Shown: positions 8,044 through 16,307 of the stretch, in pieces
Layout of the letters: each line of letters starts with the position of its first letter
How positions within the stretch are numbered: the first letter of the stretch is position 1
DNA from: Curvibacter sp.
GTDB lineage: Bacteria; Pseudomonadota; Gammaproteobacteria; Burkholderiales; Burkholderiaceae_C
Direction: 5' to 3'
Assembly: GCA_020621965.1 (NCBI GenBank)
Contig: JAHRYV010000003.1
Location: forward strand, 79,451 to 143,450
Length of the DNA stretch: 64,000 bases
Position numbers and translations under genes: made by a program
Notes under the pieces: model-generated
What the model saw: only the letters and a program-made list of their open reading frames with translations
Database searches by the model: none
Told to the model about the DNA's origin: nothing

Positions 8044-9536
8044 ACACTTCCACCCTCGTCCAGAAACTCTGGAACTACTGCAATGTGCTGCGCGACGACG
8101 GCATGAGTTATGGCGACTACGTGGAGCAGCTGACCTATCTGCTGTTCCTCAAGATGGCTGACGAGCGCGCGCAGCCGCCGTACAACCAGGCCAGCATCGT
8201 GCCCGGGGCCTATTCCTGGCCCTCGCTGCTGGCCAAGGACGGCGACGCGCTGTTTGACCACTATCGCCACGTGCTGGAAGCGCTGGGCCAGCAGAAGGGC
8301 ACGCTGGGCCTGATCTTCGGCAAGGCGCAGAACAAGTTCCAGGACCCGGCCAAGCTGCGCCGCGTGATCGTGGACCTGATCGACGCCGAGACCTGGACCA
8401 TCCTGGGCGCCGACGTGAAGGGCGACGCCTACGAGGGCCTACTGGAGAAGAACGCGCAGGACACCAAGAGCGGCGCCGGCCAGTACTTCACGCCGCGTGC
8501 GCTGATCCAGGCCATGGTGGACTGCATCGCGCCGCAGCCGGGCGAGCGCATTGCCGACCCGGCCTGCGGCACGGGCGGCTTCCTGTTCGCGGCCCACAAC
8601 TACATGGTGGCGCACAACAAGAACCTTACGCGCGACCAGCTCAAGCATCTGAAGGAAAAGGCCTTCACCGGCTACGAGCTGGTGCATGCCACGGCGCGCG
8701 TGTGCGCCATGAATCTGCTGCTGCACGGCATCGGCTCCGAAAAGTCGGTGCCGGTGGTGGTGGGTGATGCGCTGGGGGCGGACCCTGGAGAGAAGTATGA
8801 GGTGGTGCTGGCCAACCCGCCCTTCGGCAAGAAGAGCAGCACGGTGATCGTGGGCGAAGACGGCCGCACCAGCACCGAGAAGGACACCATCGAGCGCGAC
8901 GATTTCTGGGCCACCACCAGCAACAAGCAGCTCAACTTTGTGCAACACATCAAGACGCTGCTGGCCACCCACGGCCGCGCGGCGGTGGTGCTGCCGGACA
9001 ACGTGCTGTTCGAGGGCGGGGCGGGCGAGACCATCCGCCGCAAGCTGCTGCACGAGTGTGACCTGCATACGCTGCTGCGCCTGCCCACGGGCCTGTTCTA
9101 TGCCCAGGGCGTGAAGGCCAATGTGCTGTTCTTCGACAAGAAGCCGGCCAGCGAAACGCCGTGGACCAGGCAGCTCTGGATCTACGACCTGCGCACCAAC
9201 AAGCACTACACGCTCAAGACCAATCCGCTGCAGCGCGCCGATCTGGACGAGTTCGTCAGCCTCTACCACGTGGGCCAACGCCAGAAGCGCAAGCCCACCT
9301 GGAGCACCGAGAACCCCGAAGGGCGCTGGCGCTCCTACAGCTACGACGAGCTGGTGGCGCGGGACAAGGCCAGCCTGGACATCTTCTGGCTCAAGGACGA
9401 GTCCCTCGCCGACAGCGACAACCTGCCGCCGCCTGAGGTGATTGCCCAGGAGATTGTCGAAGACCTGCAGGCGGCGCTGGAACAGTTCAAGCTGATCGCG
9501 GGTGATCTGGCCGGTGATGTGGAGGAGGCCGCCTAG
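8040..9536 (+). CDS. hsdM: Type I restriction-modification DNA adenine methyltransferase M subunit
   Basis: HsdM transfers a methyl group from S-adenosylmethionine to adenine in the site chosen by HsdS. The 498-residue product has the N-terminal HsdM helical domain (MNTSTLVQKLWNYCNVLRDD), motif I DPACGTGGF at about residue 172 and catalytic motif IV NPPF at about 259. Length is normal. The gene starts inside the toxin stop codon (ATGA) and has no separate promoter visible, so it appears to be expressed only with the toxin-antitoxin pair. The usual hsdM-hsdS adjacency is broken here by about 4.5 kb of accessory genes. A second hsdM upstream of the window cannot be excluded. Confidence 0.92.
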   Translation: MNTSTLVQKLWNYCNVLRDDGMSYGDYVEQLTYLLFLKMADERAQPPYNQASIVPGAYSWPSLLAKDGDALFDHYRHVLEALGQQKGTLGLIFGKAQNKFQDPAKLRRVIVDLIDAETWTILGADVKGDAYEGLLEKNAQDTKSGAGQYFTPRALIQAMVDCIAPQPGERIADPACGTGGFLFAAHNYMVAHNKNLTRDQLKHLKEKAFTGYELVHATARVCAMNLLLHGIGSEKSVPVVVGDALGADPGEKYEVVLANPPFGKKSSTVIVGEDGRTSTEKDTIERDDFWATTSNKQLNFVQHIKTLLATHGRAAVVLPDNVLFEGGAGETIRRKLLHECDLHTLLRLPTGLFYAQGVKANVLFFDKKPASETPWTRQLWIYDLRTNKHYTLKTNPLQRADLDEFVSLYHVGQRQKRKPTWSTENPEGRWRSYSYDELVARDKASLDIFWLKDESLADSDNLPPPEVIAQEIVEDLQAALEQFKLIAGDLAGDVEEAA

Positions 9537-9626
9537 CAACGCCCCGGGCGCTGGGACCATCCCCTCGCCCATGCTTCAGCTTGACCGCTGAAACAAAACG
9601 AAATAAACCGCGACCTCCCTGCAACC

Positions 9627-9648
9627 TGCCGGCGCGCAAGCGCCGGCA
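9627..9648. other. Perfect 9-bp stem with GCAA tetraloop, intergenic
   Basis: TGCCGGCGC and GCGCCGGCA flank a GCAA loop, a GNRA-type tetraloop on the plus-strand RNA. It lies between hsdM and the Spy/CpxP-like gene and ends 43 bp before that ATG. No T-run follows, so it is not a classical terminator. It could end hsdM transcripts weakly, protect mRNA, or be a REP-like element. Confidence 0.6.
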
Positions 9649-9691
9649 CCATGACGGTCATGTTCAACCACGCCCCGACTAGGAGCCCGTC

Positions 9692-10162
9692 ATGAAACCC
9701 TGGATCAAACGCAGCCTGATCGCACTCACCTCCGCCACCGTCGTGCTCGGTGGCCTCACCGCCTGCGGTTCGCGCGGGGACCATGCCCGCGGCTGGAGCG
9801 ACGAACGCGTCACCGAGGCGCGCGGCAGGATGGTCGAGAAAATCAGCGACAAGCTGGAGCTCAACGCCGGGCAGAAGGCCAAGCTGGAAGTGCTGGCCGA
9901 CGAGATGGTGGCCTCGCGCAAGGCCATGCGCGGCGAGTCGGGCGACTTCCGCAACGATCTGCAGGCGCTGATCGCCGCTGACAAGTTCGACCGCACCAAG
10001 GCGCAGCAGATGCTCGACCAGAAGACCCAGGCCCTGCAGGGCTCCGGGCCGAAGGTCCTGGCCGCCTTTGGTGACTTCTACGACAGCCTGAACCCCGAGC
10101 AGCAGAAGCAGGTGCGCGAGAGGCTGGAGCGCCGCGGCCATGGCTGGTGGGGCCGTGGCTGA
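9692..10162 (+). CDS. Spy/CpxP-like periplasmic lipoprotein
   Basis: The 156-residue product begins with a positively charged hydrophobic signal ending in a lipobox LTAC (Cys25), so it should be lipid-anchored. The mature part is an all-helical LTXXQ-type domain with repeated phrases such as LELNAGQKAKLEVLADEM and LNPEQQKQVRERLERR, typical of Spy/CpxP chaperones and metal/envelope-stress sensors. The start has a good Shine-Dalgarno (TAGGAG, gap about 6). It leads an operon with a small hypothetical gene, an OmpR-type regulator and a histidine kinase, matching the logic of CpxP with CpxRA. The C-terminus is Gly/Trp/Arg-rich. Confidence 0.82.
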   Translation: MKPWIKRSLIALTSATVVLGGLTACGSRGDHARGWSDERVTEARGRMVEKISDKLELNAGQKAKLEVLADEMVASRKAMRGESGDFRNDLQALIAADKFDRTKAQQMLDQKTQALQGSGPKVLAAFGDFYDSLNPEQQKQVRERLERRGHGWWGRG

Positions 10163-10445
10163 CGCCATCCACGCGATCGCCCGGCAGGGCCGCCCGCACA
10201 CGGCGGCCTTGCTGGCCGACGCCGAGGACCCGCACGCCGAGCTGCTGGCCCTGTTCTGGGGACCGCGGTTCGACCGGGAGCACGCGCTGGCCCTGTGGGC
10301 GCGGTTCTCCCAGCGCCAGCCGGTGGAGGCCGTTCCCCTGCTGCCCGAGCTGCTGTCGGTGGGCGAGCGCTTCGACGCCCTGGCGCGGACCGAGAAGGAC
10401 CGGCTGCGCCGCTTGATCGTCCGCCACCGGGCTCTGTCAGAATGA
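10140..10445 (+). CDS. Small hypothetical protein in the envelope-stress operon
   Basis: A 101-residue frame overlaps the end of the lipoprotein gene by 23 bp and stops 4 bp before the response regulator. It is alanine- and leucine-rich and predicted helical, with no signal or membrane segment. A GTG at 10155 is an alternative start. Its tight fit between two genes on the same strand argues for a real gene. No family was recognised. Confidence 0.55.
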   Translation: MAGGAVADAIHAIARQGRPHTAALLADAEDPHAELLALFWGPRFDREHALALWARFSQRQPVEAVPLLPELLSVGERFDALARTEKDRLRRLIVRHRALSE

Positions 10446-10449
10446 AACG

Positions 10450-11151
10450 ATGAGCCGCATCCTGCTGATCGACGACGACGAGAACCTGGGGCCGCCGCTG
10501 GCCACCTACTTCCAGCGCTTCGAACTGCAGCTGGTGCACGCCACCCGGCCCAGCGCCGGGCTTGCGCTGTTGCGGGCCGGGGGCTTCGATGCGGCCATAC
10601 TCGACGTCATGTTGCCCGAGATGGACGGCTTCGAACTGTGCCGCACCATCCGCAAGGAGAGCGACATTCCGATCGTCATGCTGACTGCCCGTGGCGAGGT
10701 GATGGACCGGGTGGTGGGCCTGGAGCTGGGGGCGGACGACTATCTGCCCAAGCCCTTCGAGCCACGCGAGCTGGTGGCCCGTCTCCAGACCGTGCTGCGC
10801 CGGCGCAAGCCCAATGGCAACGGACACGCTGCCGTGCCCGGCGCCGCGCCCACGTTGAAGTTCGAGGGGCTGGAGGTCGACATGGCCCGCCGCGCCGTGC
10901 GGCGCGCGGGGCAGGAGGTCGAGCTGACCGGCACCGAGTACGAACTGCTGTTGATGCTGGCGCGTGAGCCGGGCCGCGTGTTCAGCCGCGACGACATCCT
11001 CAACCAGTTGCGCGGCCACGAGGCCGATCTCTACACCCGTGCCGTCGACATCGTGGTCAGCCGCCTGCGCAAGAAGCTGGAGCCGCTCGATTGCATCAAG
11101 ACCCTGCGCAACGCGGGTTACTCGTTGGCGCTGGGGCGGGAGGGCGAATGA
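10450..11151 (+). CDS. OmpR-family response regulator (CpxR-like)
   Basis: The 233-residue product has a receiver domain with acidic pocket Asp8-Asp10, phosphoacceptor Asp52 (ILDVMLPEMDG), the Thr/Lys switch residues (MLTARG, DDYLPKPFE), and a C-terminal winged helix (ELTGTEYELLLMLAREPGRVFSR). It is a DNA-binding partner for the kinase whose ATG overlaps its stop. The CpxR role is inferred from the Spy/CpxP-like gene upstream. Confidence 0.9.
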   Translation: MSRILLIDDDENLGPPLATYFQRFELQLVHATRPSAGLALLRAGGFDAAILDVMLPEMDGFELCRTIRKESDIPIVMLTARGEVMDRVVGLELGADDYLPKPFEPRELVARLQTVLRRRKPNGNGHAAVPGAAPTLKFEGLEVDMARRAVRRAGQEVELTGTEYELLLMLAREPGRVFSRDDILNQLRGHEADLYTRAVDIVVSRLRKKLEPLDCIKTLRNAGYSLALGREGE

Positions 11152-12479
11152 GCCGGCGCAAGGCATCGGCCTGGCGTCGCGCCAAGCACCGCGTCGCGCA
11201 TTCGATCAAGCTGCGCATGGTGCTGGTGTTCCTGCTGCTGGCAGCGGCGATGACCTTCGTGTTCATCACAGGTGCGCAGAAGGCCTTCACCATGGGTTGG
11301 CGCGAGGCGGCGCGGCCCATCCTCATGGACTACGTGGACCGTCTCGCCGCGGAAGTGACCGCCGGTGGGCCGACACCCAGTGTGGAACGCGCCCAAGCCA
11401 TCACCGAGCGCCTGCCGCTGACCGTGCGCATCGAGGGGCCGGTCATCCACTGGGCCTCGCACCCCGATGCCAGGCCATCGAACAGGGAGTGGGGTGGCGG
11501 CAAGGACTGGCCCGTCCTTCTGCACCGCCAGAGCGCTGACGGACATCGCATCGAGTTCGGCATCAACGGCGAGGCCTTCGAGCGCAAGCCGCGCTTGATC
11601 GGCTACGCGCTGGGTGCCCTGCTGGCGCTCACCTTGCTGGCCTGGCTCTACGTGCGCCGCGTGCTCAAGCCGCTGGACGCCATAGGCGAAGGCGCGCGGC
11701 GTTTCGGCCGGGGCGACTTCAGCCAGCCGATTCCGACGCGCGGCCGCCATGGCCCGGACGAACTGGGCGAGCTCGCACAAACCATCAACACCATGGGCCA
11801 GGACATCCACCAGATGCTCGAAGCCAAGCGCGCCCTGCTGCTGGCGATCAGCCACGAACTGCGCAGCCCGCTCACCCGCGCGCGGCTGAACGCCGAGTTG
11901 CTGCCTGAGACCGAAGAGATCCACCCGCAGCGCGCTGCGCTGCTGCGTGACCTGCAGGGCATGGCCGCGCTGATCAGTGACCTGCTGGAGAGCGAGCGCC
12001 TGTCAGGGAGCCACGTCGTTCTGCAGCGCGCGCCGACCGACGTGGTCGCGCTGGCGCGAGAGGTGGTGGGCGAGCTGCAGGTCTCCCATGCGGGCGCGGC
12101 ACGCGTGACGGTGTCGGCACCCGAAGGCATGCGGCCGGTGTCGGTGGACGCCTCGCGTGTGCGCCTGCTGCTGCGCAACCTGGTCGACAATGCGCTGCGG
12201 CATGGCGCCGAGGCTGCTCTTGCGCCGGTGGTCACGCTGTCGGCGAGCGCCGATGTGCTGAGCATCGAAGTGCGCGACCACGGTCCCGGTGTGCCTGAGG
12301 AACAACTGTCGCAACTGGCACAGGCCTTCTACCGACCCGACAGCGCCCGCACCCGCAGCGCCGGCGGCGTGGGCCTGGGCCTGTACCTGTGTCGGCTGAT
12401 GGCCCAGGCACACGGCGGCACGTTCGCGGTGCGCAACGCGCAGCCGGGTCTGGCCGTGACGGTGACGCTGCCCGCCTGA
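11148..12479 (+). CDS. Sensor histidine kinase (CpxA-like)
   Basis: The ATG at 11148 overlaps the regulator stop (ATGA) and gives 443 residues. Order: cytoplasmic basic N-terminus, transmembrane helix (about 22-45), periplasmic sensor of about 110 residues, second transmembrane helix (about 155-175), HAMP linker, HisKA with SHELRSPLTRARL, and HATPase with N box (NLVDNALRHG), G1 (DHGPGVPEE) and G2 (GVGLGLYLCRLM). It should autophosphorylate and feed the adjacent OmpR-type regulator. The signal it senses is not evident. Confidence 0.9.
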   Translation: MSRRKASAWRRAKHRVAHSIKLRMVLVFLLLAAAMTFVFITGAQKAFTMGWREAARPILMDYVDRLAAEVTAGGPTPSVERAQAITERLPLTVRIEGPVIHWASHPDARPSNREWGGGKDWPVLLHRQSADGHRIEFGINGEAFERKPRLIGYALGALLALTLLAWLYVRRVLKPLDAIGEGARRFGRGDFSQPIPTRGRHGPDELGELAQTINTMGQDIHQMLEAKRALLLAISHELRSPLTRARLNAELLPETEEIHPQRAALLRDLQGMAALISDLLESERLSGSHVVLQRAPTDVVALAREVVGELQVSHAGAARVTVSAPEGMRPVSVDASRVRLLLRNLVDNALRHGAEAALAPVVTLSASADVLSIEVRDHGPGVPEEQLSQLAQAFYRPDSARTRSAGGVGLGLYLCRLMAQAHGGTFAVRNAQPGLAVTVTLPA

Positions 12480-12491
12480 GGTCGACCCCGA

Positions 12492-13727
12492 TCAGCGGGG
12501 CAGCAGGCTGCCCAGATCGAACGCCAGGTCACCCGCCTGCTGCGGCGTGGGCGACACCCCCGCATCGAGCAGCTTGCGCACCTGCAGGTGGTCCTTGCTG
12601 GCGTTGACGCTGTCGGCGGCGATGAGTTGGTCGCCCTTGTAGTGGTAGACGGTGAAGCTGCCGGCCGCCATGTCACCCCGCACGGCCCAGTGGTCCGCGC
12701 CCATGGACAGGCCGGCCATCTGCAGTTTCTTGTCGTACTGGTCGCTCCAGAACCAGGGTGTGGCGGTGAAGGGACGCTCCTGGCCCAGCAGGGCGGCGGC
12801 GGCGCTTTTGCCTTGTTCGGTGGCATTGTTCACCGACTCCAGGCGCAGCAGGCTGCCGTCGGGCTGGCGGCGTGCGGTGCAGTCGCCGGCGGCGACGATT
12901 GATGTGTCGCTGGTGCGGCCACAGGCGTCGACCACGATGCCGCGCTCGCACTCCAGGCCGGCGGCGCGGGCGAGCTCGTCGTTGGCGCTGACGCCGACGC
13001 CTACCACCACCAGGCCGGCCGGGTACACCGTGCCGTCATTCAAACGCACGCCGGTGACGGTGTTGCTCGCATCGTGTTCGATGGCCGCGATCTGCGCGCC
13101 CAGCACCAGTTGCACGCCGTGGTTGCGGTGCAGTTGGGCGTACCAGTCGGACAGCATGGGCGCGAGCACGCGGCCCAGCAGGCGCGGCGCGGCTTCCAGC
13201 ACGGTGACGGCCAGGCCCTTCTTGCGCGCGGTGGCGGCCACTTCCAGGCCGATGAAACCGCCGCCGATCACGACGACGGGCAAGGTCTGCTCCAGGCACA
13301 CGGCCAGGCGGGTCGCGATGGCGCTGGCATCGTCACGCGAGCGCAAGGCCAGCACGCCCGTGGCGCCGGCACCCGGCAGGGGCAGGCTGCGCGGGGTGGA
13401 GCCGGTGGCCAGCACCAGGCCGCTGTAGGGCAGGGTGCTGCCGTCGGCGAGCCGCACGGTTTTGGCCGCGCGGTCGATGGCGGCCACGCGGCTGCCGGTG
13501 CGCAACTCGATGTTCTTGCGCGCCAGCATCTCGGGCGCGCGCATCACCAGTTGTGCGGCGTCCATCTCGCCGGCCAACCAGGCCTTGGACAGGGGCGGGC
13601 GGTGGTAGGGGCCGTGGGGTTCGTCACCGAGCAGGGTGATGGGGCCTTGGTGGCCGCCGGCGCGCAGGGCCTCGGCGGTCTGCACGGCGGCCTGGCCGGC
13701 GCCGATGATCAGGATGGGAGCAGTCAT
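12492..13727 (-). CDS. FAD-dependent ferredoxin reductase of a P450 system
   Basis: The 411-residue flavoprotein transfers electrons from NAD(P)H to the adjacent [2Fe-2S] ferredoxin. It has an N-terminal FAD dinucleotide fold (ILIIGAGQAAVQTAEALR), a second dinucleotide fold for NAD(P)H (VVVIGGGFIGLEVAA, about residues 150-165), the FAD motif TSIVAAGDC and a C-terminal reductase domain, as in putidaredoxin reductase. It is last in the minus-strand operon P450-ferredoxin-reductase and converges with the kinase gene, leaving 12 bp between stops. Confidence 0.9.
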   Translation of the reverse strand: MTAPILIIGAGQAAVQTAEALRAGGHQGPITLLGDEPHGPYHRPPLSKAWLAGEMDAAQLVMRAPEMLARKNIELRTGSRVAAIDRAAKTVRLADGSTLPYSGLVLATGSTPRSLPLPGAGATGVLALRSRDDASAIATRLAVCLEQTLPVVVIGGGFIGLEVAATARKKGLAVTVLEAAPRLLGRVLAPMLSDWYAQLHRNHGVQLVLGAQIAAIEHDASNTVTGVRLNDGTVYPAGLVVVGVGVSANDELARAAGLECERGIVVDACGRTSDTSIVAAGDCTARRQPDGSLLRLESVNNATEQGKSAAAALLGQERPFTATPWFWSDQYDKKLQMAGLSMGADHWAVRGDMAAGSFTVYHYKGDQLIAADSVNASKDHLQVRKLLDAGVSPTPQQAGDLAFDLGSLLPR

Positions 13728-13737
13728 GCGACCGATC

Positions 13738-14061
13738 TTATTCCTGGGTCGCGGGCAGGCTGACGATCAACCCTTCGAGTTTGGGGGATGCCTTGATCTG
13801 GCAGGCCAGGCGGCTGTTGGGTTTGCGCTCGGCGGCCACGTTTTCCAGCATGGCGAGTTCGTTCTCGCTGGCCGGCGCCAGGTCGCCCAGGCGCGATTCG
13901 TCCACATAACAGTGACAGGTGGCGCAGGCGCAGGAGCCGCCGCATTCGCCCAGAATGCCGTCGATGCCGTTGGTGGTGGCGCCCTGCATCAGGCTCCAGC
14001 CGTCGGGCAGGTTGACGGTGGTGGATTGCCCCGAGGCTTCGACGTAGGTGATGTTGGCCAT
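13738..14061 (-). CDS. [2Fe-2S] ferredoxin, putidaredoxin/adrenodoxin type
   Basis: The 107-residue protein has the adrenodoxin-type ligand spacing Cys40-x5-Cys46-x2-Cys49 and a fourth Cys87 (LACQI). Extra cysteines at 44 and 51 lie in the same loop. It should shuttle single electrons from the reductase encoded 10 bp downstream to the P450 encoded upstream. Length is standard. Confidence 0.92.
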   Translation of the reverse strand: MANITYVEASGQSTTVNLPDGWSLMQGATTNGIDGILGECGGSCACATCHCYVDESRLGDLAPASENELAMLENVAAERKPNSRLACQIKASPKLEGLIVSLPATQE

Positions 14062-14087
14062 GGATGTGTCTCCGAGAAGTTCAAATG

Positions 14088-14115
14088 GCGACCGCCTGCA
14101 GGGGCAGGCGGTCGC
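14088..14115. other. Perfect 12-bp intercistronic stem-loop between P450 and ferredoxin genes
   Basis: GCGACCGCCTGC (14088-14099) pairs with GCAGGCGGTCGC (14104-14115) around a 4-nt loop. It lies in the 74-bp gap between the P450 stop and the ferredoxin start on the minus strand. No T-run follows in the transcribed direction, so it is more likely an mRNA stabiliser or processing element than a terminator. Confidence 0.65.
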
Positions 14116-14135
14116 GGGTTGCGGTTGTCAGGGGC

Positions 14136-15310
14136 TTATTGGGCCACAAGATCCAGACGCAGCGGGCTGCGGAAGGTGGACGAGGGCATCCAGGGCAGTT
14201 GGTCGGCCAGGCGTTTGTAGTCGGGCACGACCTTGTGGAACTCCTCGAAGGCGATCTTCACCGACAGGCGCGCGATGGCGGTGCCCAGGCAGGCGTGCAC
14301 ACCGCCACCGAAGCCCAGGTGGCCGCGCGGCTTGCGTGTGATGTCGTACACGTCGGGGTTGGGGTACTGGCGCTCGTCGCGGTTGCCCGAACCGTAGGCC
14401 AGGCAGACGAAGTCGCCCTCCTTCATGGTCTGGCCGTGGATCGTGACGTCCTTCATGAGGCGGCGGCGGAAGCGCTGGGCCGAGGTGTTGTAGCGCAGGC
14501 TTTCCTCGATGGCGTCGGCCAGCAGCTCGGGCTTGGCGACCACGGCCTTGCGGGCCTCGTGGAAGCTGGCCAGGTTGTAGGCGAACATCATCATGAAGCC
14601 GCCCAGCGACTCCACACCGGCCATGATCAGCGTCGTCGTGGTGAGCAGCACCTCGCGCTCGTCCAGGCGGTCGCCGTCGATCTCGGCCAGGGCGAAGTGG
14701 CTGATGAGGTCGTTGCGCGGTTCCTTGCGGCGCATGGCGATGACCTTGCTCGCGTAGTCCTGCACCCAGTTGTAGGCGGCGATGTGCTCCGGGCCCTTGG
14801 TGCGGGTGCGCGCGTCGCTCTGCACCATGAGCACGGCGTTGTCGCGCACTTCCTGCTCGGGCACCAGCGCCTCGTCGCCCATGGGCAGGCCCAGCGCGGC
14901 CATCAGCACCTTGACGGTGAACTGCGAGGACACGTCCTTGAAGTCGAAACTCTGCACACCCTTCAACTGGGCGAATACCTGCTGCGCCACGGCGCGGATG
15001 GGCTCTTCCAGGGCCAGCAGGTTGCGTTTCATGAAGGCGTGCTGGATCAGGCCGCGCAGGCGGTCGTGCTTCGGCGGGTCCGAGCTGCCCAGGGTGGCAC
15101 CGGCGCGCCCGGGCAGTTCGGTCATGAGGTTGCCGCTGGCGGAGGACTCGGGCTGCCAGTCCTGGCCGGCCGAGACGAGGTCGGCGAGCGCGAGAGGATC
15201 CACATCTGGGCCTCGGGGCTCCAGAAGCAGGGGTGCTCGTCGCGCAGGGTCTTGTAGTACGGGAACGGGTCCGCGTCGATGGCGGGCGAGTAGGGGTCGA
15301 AGCTGAACAT
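14136..15310 (-). pseudogene. Cytochrome P450 with a single-base frameshift near its N-terminus
   Basis: The first part reads from ATG 15310 (MFSFDPYSPAID) to about 15190 and the rest continues in another frame from ADLVSAGQD. Restoring one base between CGC and GCC near 15190 (probably a lost A in a Tyr codon) rejoins them into about 390 residues. Visible motifs: ExxR (EESLR), heme ligand loop FGGGVHACLG, and an I-helix AGVES where Glu-Ser replaces the usual Asp/Glu-Thr pair. An in-frame ATG at 15370 exists, but the intervening codons are poor in GC at third positions, while 15310 follows a GGAG; the later start also leaves room for divergent promoters. Because partner genes are intact and other genes here carry similar indels, sequencing error is likely. 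Substrate unknown; an aromatic O-demethylase is plausible. Confidence 0.8.
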
Positions 15311-15417
15311 CTGTTTTGTCTCCGTTGTGCTGAGGACTTGAACTTTAGGGGTGTATTCCGTTTGTGCCACTGCATAAAAACATTTCAGATCTTGTACTTT
15401 TCGATCAAAATGCTGGA

Positions 15418-16302
15418 ATGAAACCGTCGGCTATTCCGAGTTTTGCCCTCTACGGCGAGGTGGCCGCCCCGGGCCAGGAGCTGCTGCACATCGAGGCGGT
15501 GGAGTCGCGCAGCCGGCTCTACCACTGGGAGATTTCGCCGCATCTGCACCAGGGCCTGTACCAGGTGTTGTGGCTGCAGCGCGGCGCCGCGGAAGTGGCG
15601 CTGGACGAATGGGTGCAGCGGGTGCAGGGGCCGGCGGCCATCGTGGTTCCGCCGGGGGTGGTGCACGGCTTTCGCTTCGCACCCGACACCGATGGCCTGG
15701 TGCTCACGCTCAGCGCCCGCTTTCTGGTGGAGGGCGAGTTCCAGGCGGTGGGCGAGGCGTTTCGCGCCCTGTTTGCGGCGCCCGGTGTGCTGGAATTCAC
15801 GCGCGATCCGGCACCCGCGGAGCGCCTGCATGCCTTGCTGCGCGAACTGGCGGCCGAGTTCACCCAGCCGGGTTCGACGGAGTCACCGGTGTCGGGCTGG
15901 CTGGCGCGGGCCGTGGTGTGGCGCCTGGCGCAGGCGCGCGCGCAGGGCGCACAGGACGCGGGTGAGCGTGCCCATCGGCACCAGGCCCTGTTCACGCGTT
16001 TCCTGCTGCTGGTGGAGCAGCATTTCCTGGAGCATTGGCCGTTGGAGCGTTACGCCTCGCGGCTGGGCCTGTCCACGCAAAGGCTCAACCGGCTGACGCG
16101 CGCCGAGAGCGGGCGCAGCGCGCTGGAGCTGGTGCACGAGCGCCTGACGCGCGAGGCCTGCCGCCGCCTGGTCTATATCGCCGCGCCCGCGGCCAGCCTG
16201 GCGGCCGAGCTGGGGTTCGAAGACCCGGCCTACTTCTCGCGCTTTTTCAAGCGCCGCACGGGCCTGAGCCCGCAGCGCTACCGCGAAGCGCACCGAGCTT
16301 AG
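15418..16302 (+). CDS. AraC-family transcriptional regulator
   Basis: The 294-residue product has an N-terminal cupin sensor (HWEISPHLHQGLYQVLWLQRG, about 40-60, then VVPPGVVHGFRF) and a C-terminal double helix-turn-helix ending LGFEDPAYFSRFFKRRTGLSPQRYR, as in PobR-like regulators of aromatic catabolism. ATG 15418 is chosen over 15364, which would overlap the P450 start region. It is divergent from the P450 operon across about 107 bp, so it probably activates that operon in response to an aromatic ligand. Confidence 0.87.
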   Translation: MKPSAIPSFALYGEVAAPGQELLHIEAVESRSRLYHWEISPHLHQGLYQVLWLQRGAAEVALDEWVQRVQGPAAIVVPPGVVHGFRFAPDTDGLVLTLSARFLVEGEFQAVGEAFRALFAAPGVLEFTRDPAPAERLHALLRELAAEFTQPGSTESPVSGWLARAVVWRLAQARAQGAQDAGERAHRHQALFTRFLLLVEQHFLEHWPLERYASRLGLSTQRLNRLTRAESGRSALELVHERLTREACRRLVYIAAPAASLAAELGFEDPAYFSRFFKRRTGLSPQRYREAHRA

Positions 16303-16307
16303 GTTCC

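Noticed and set aside
1..9536. CRISPR array or transposase in the defence island
   Set aside because: No regularly spaced repeats beyond the tandem pair and operator modules, and no transposase, integrase or insertion-sequence ends were seen.
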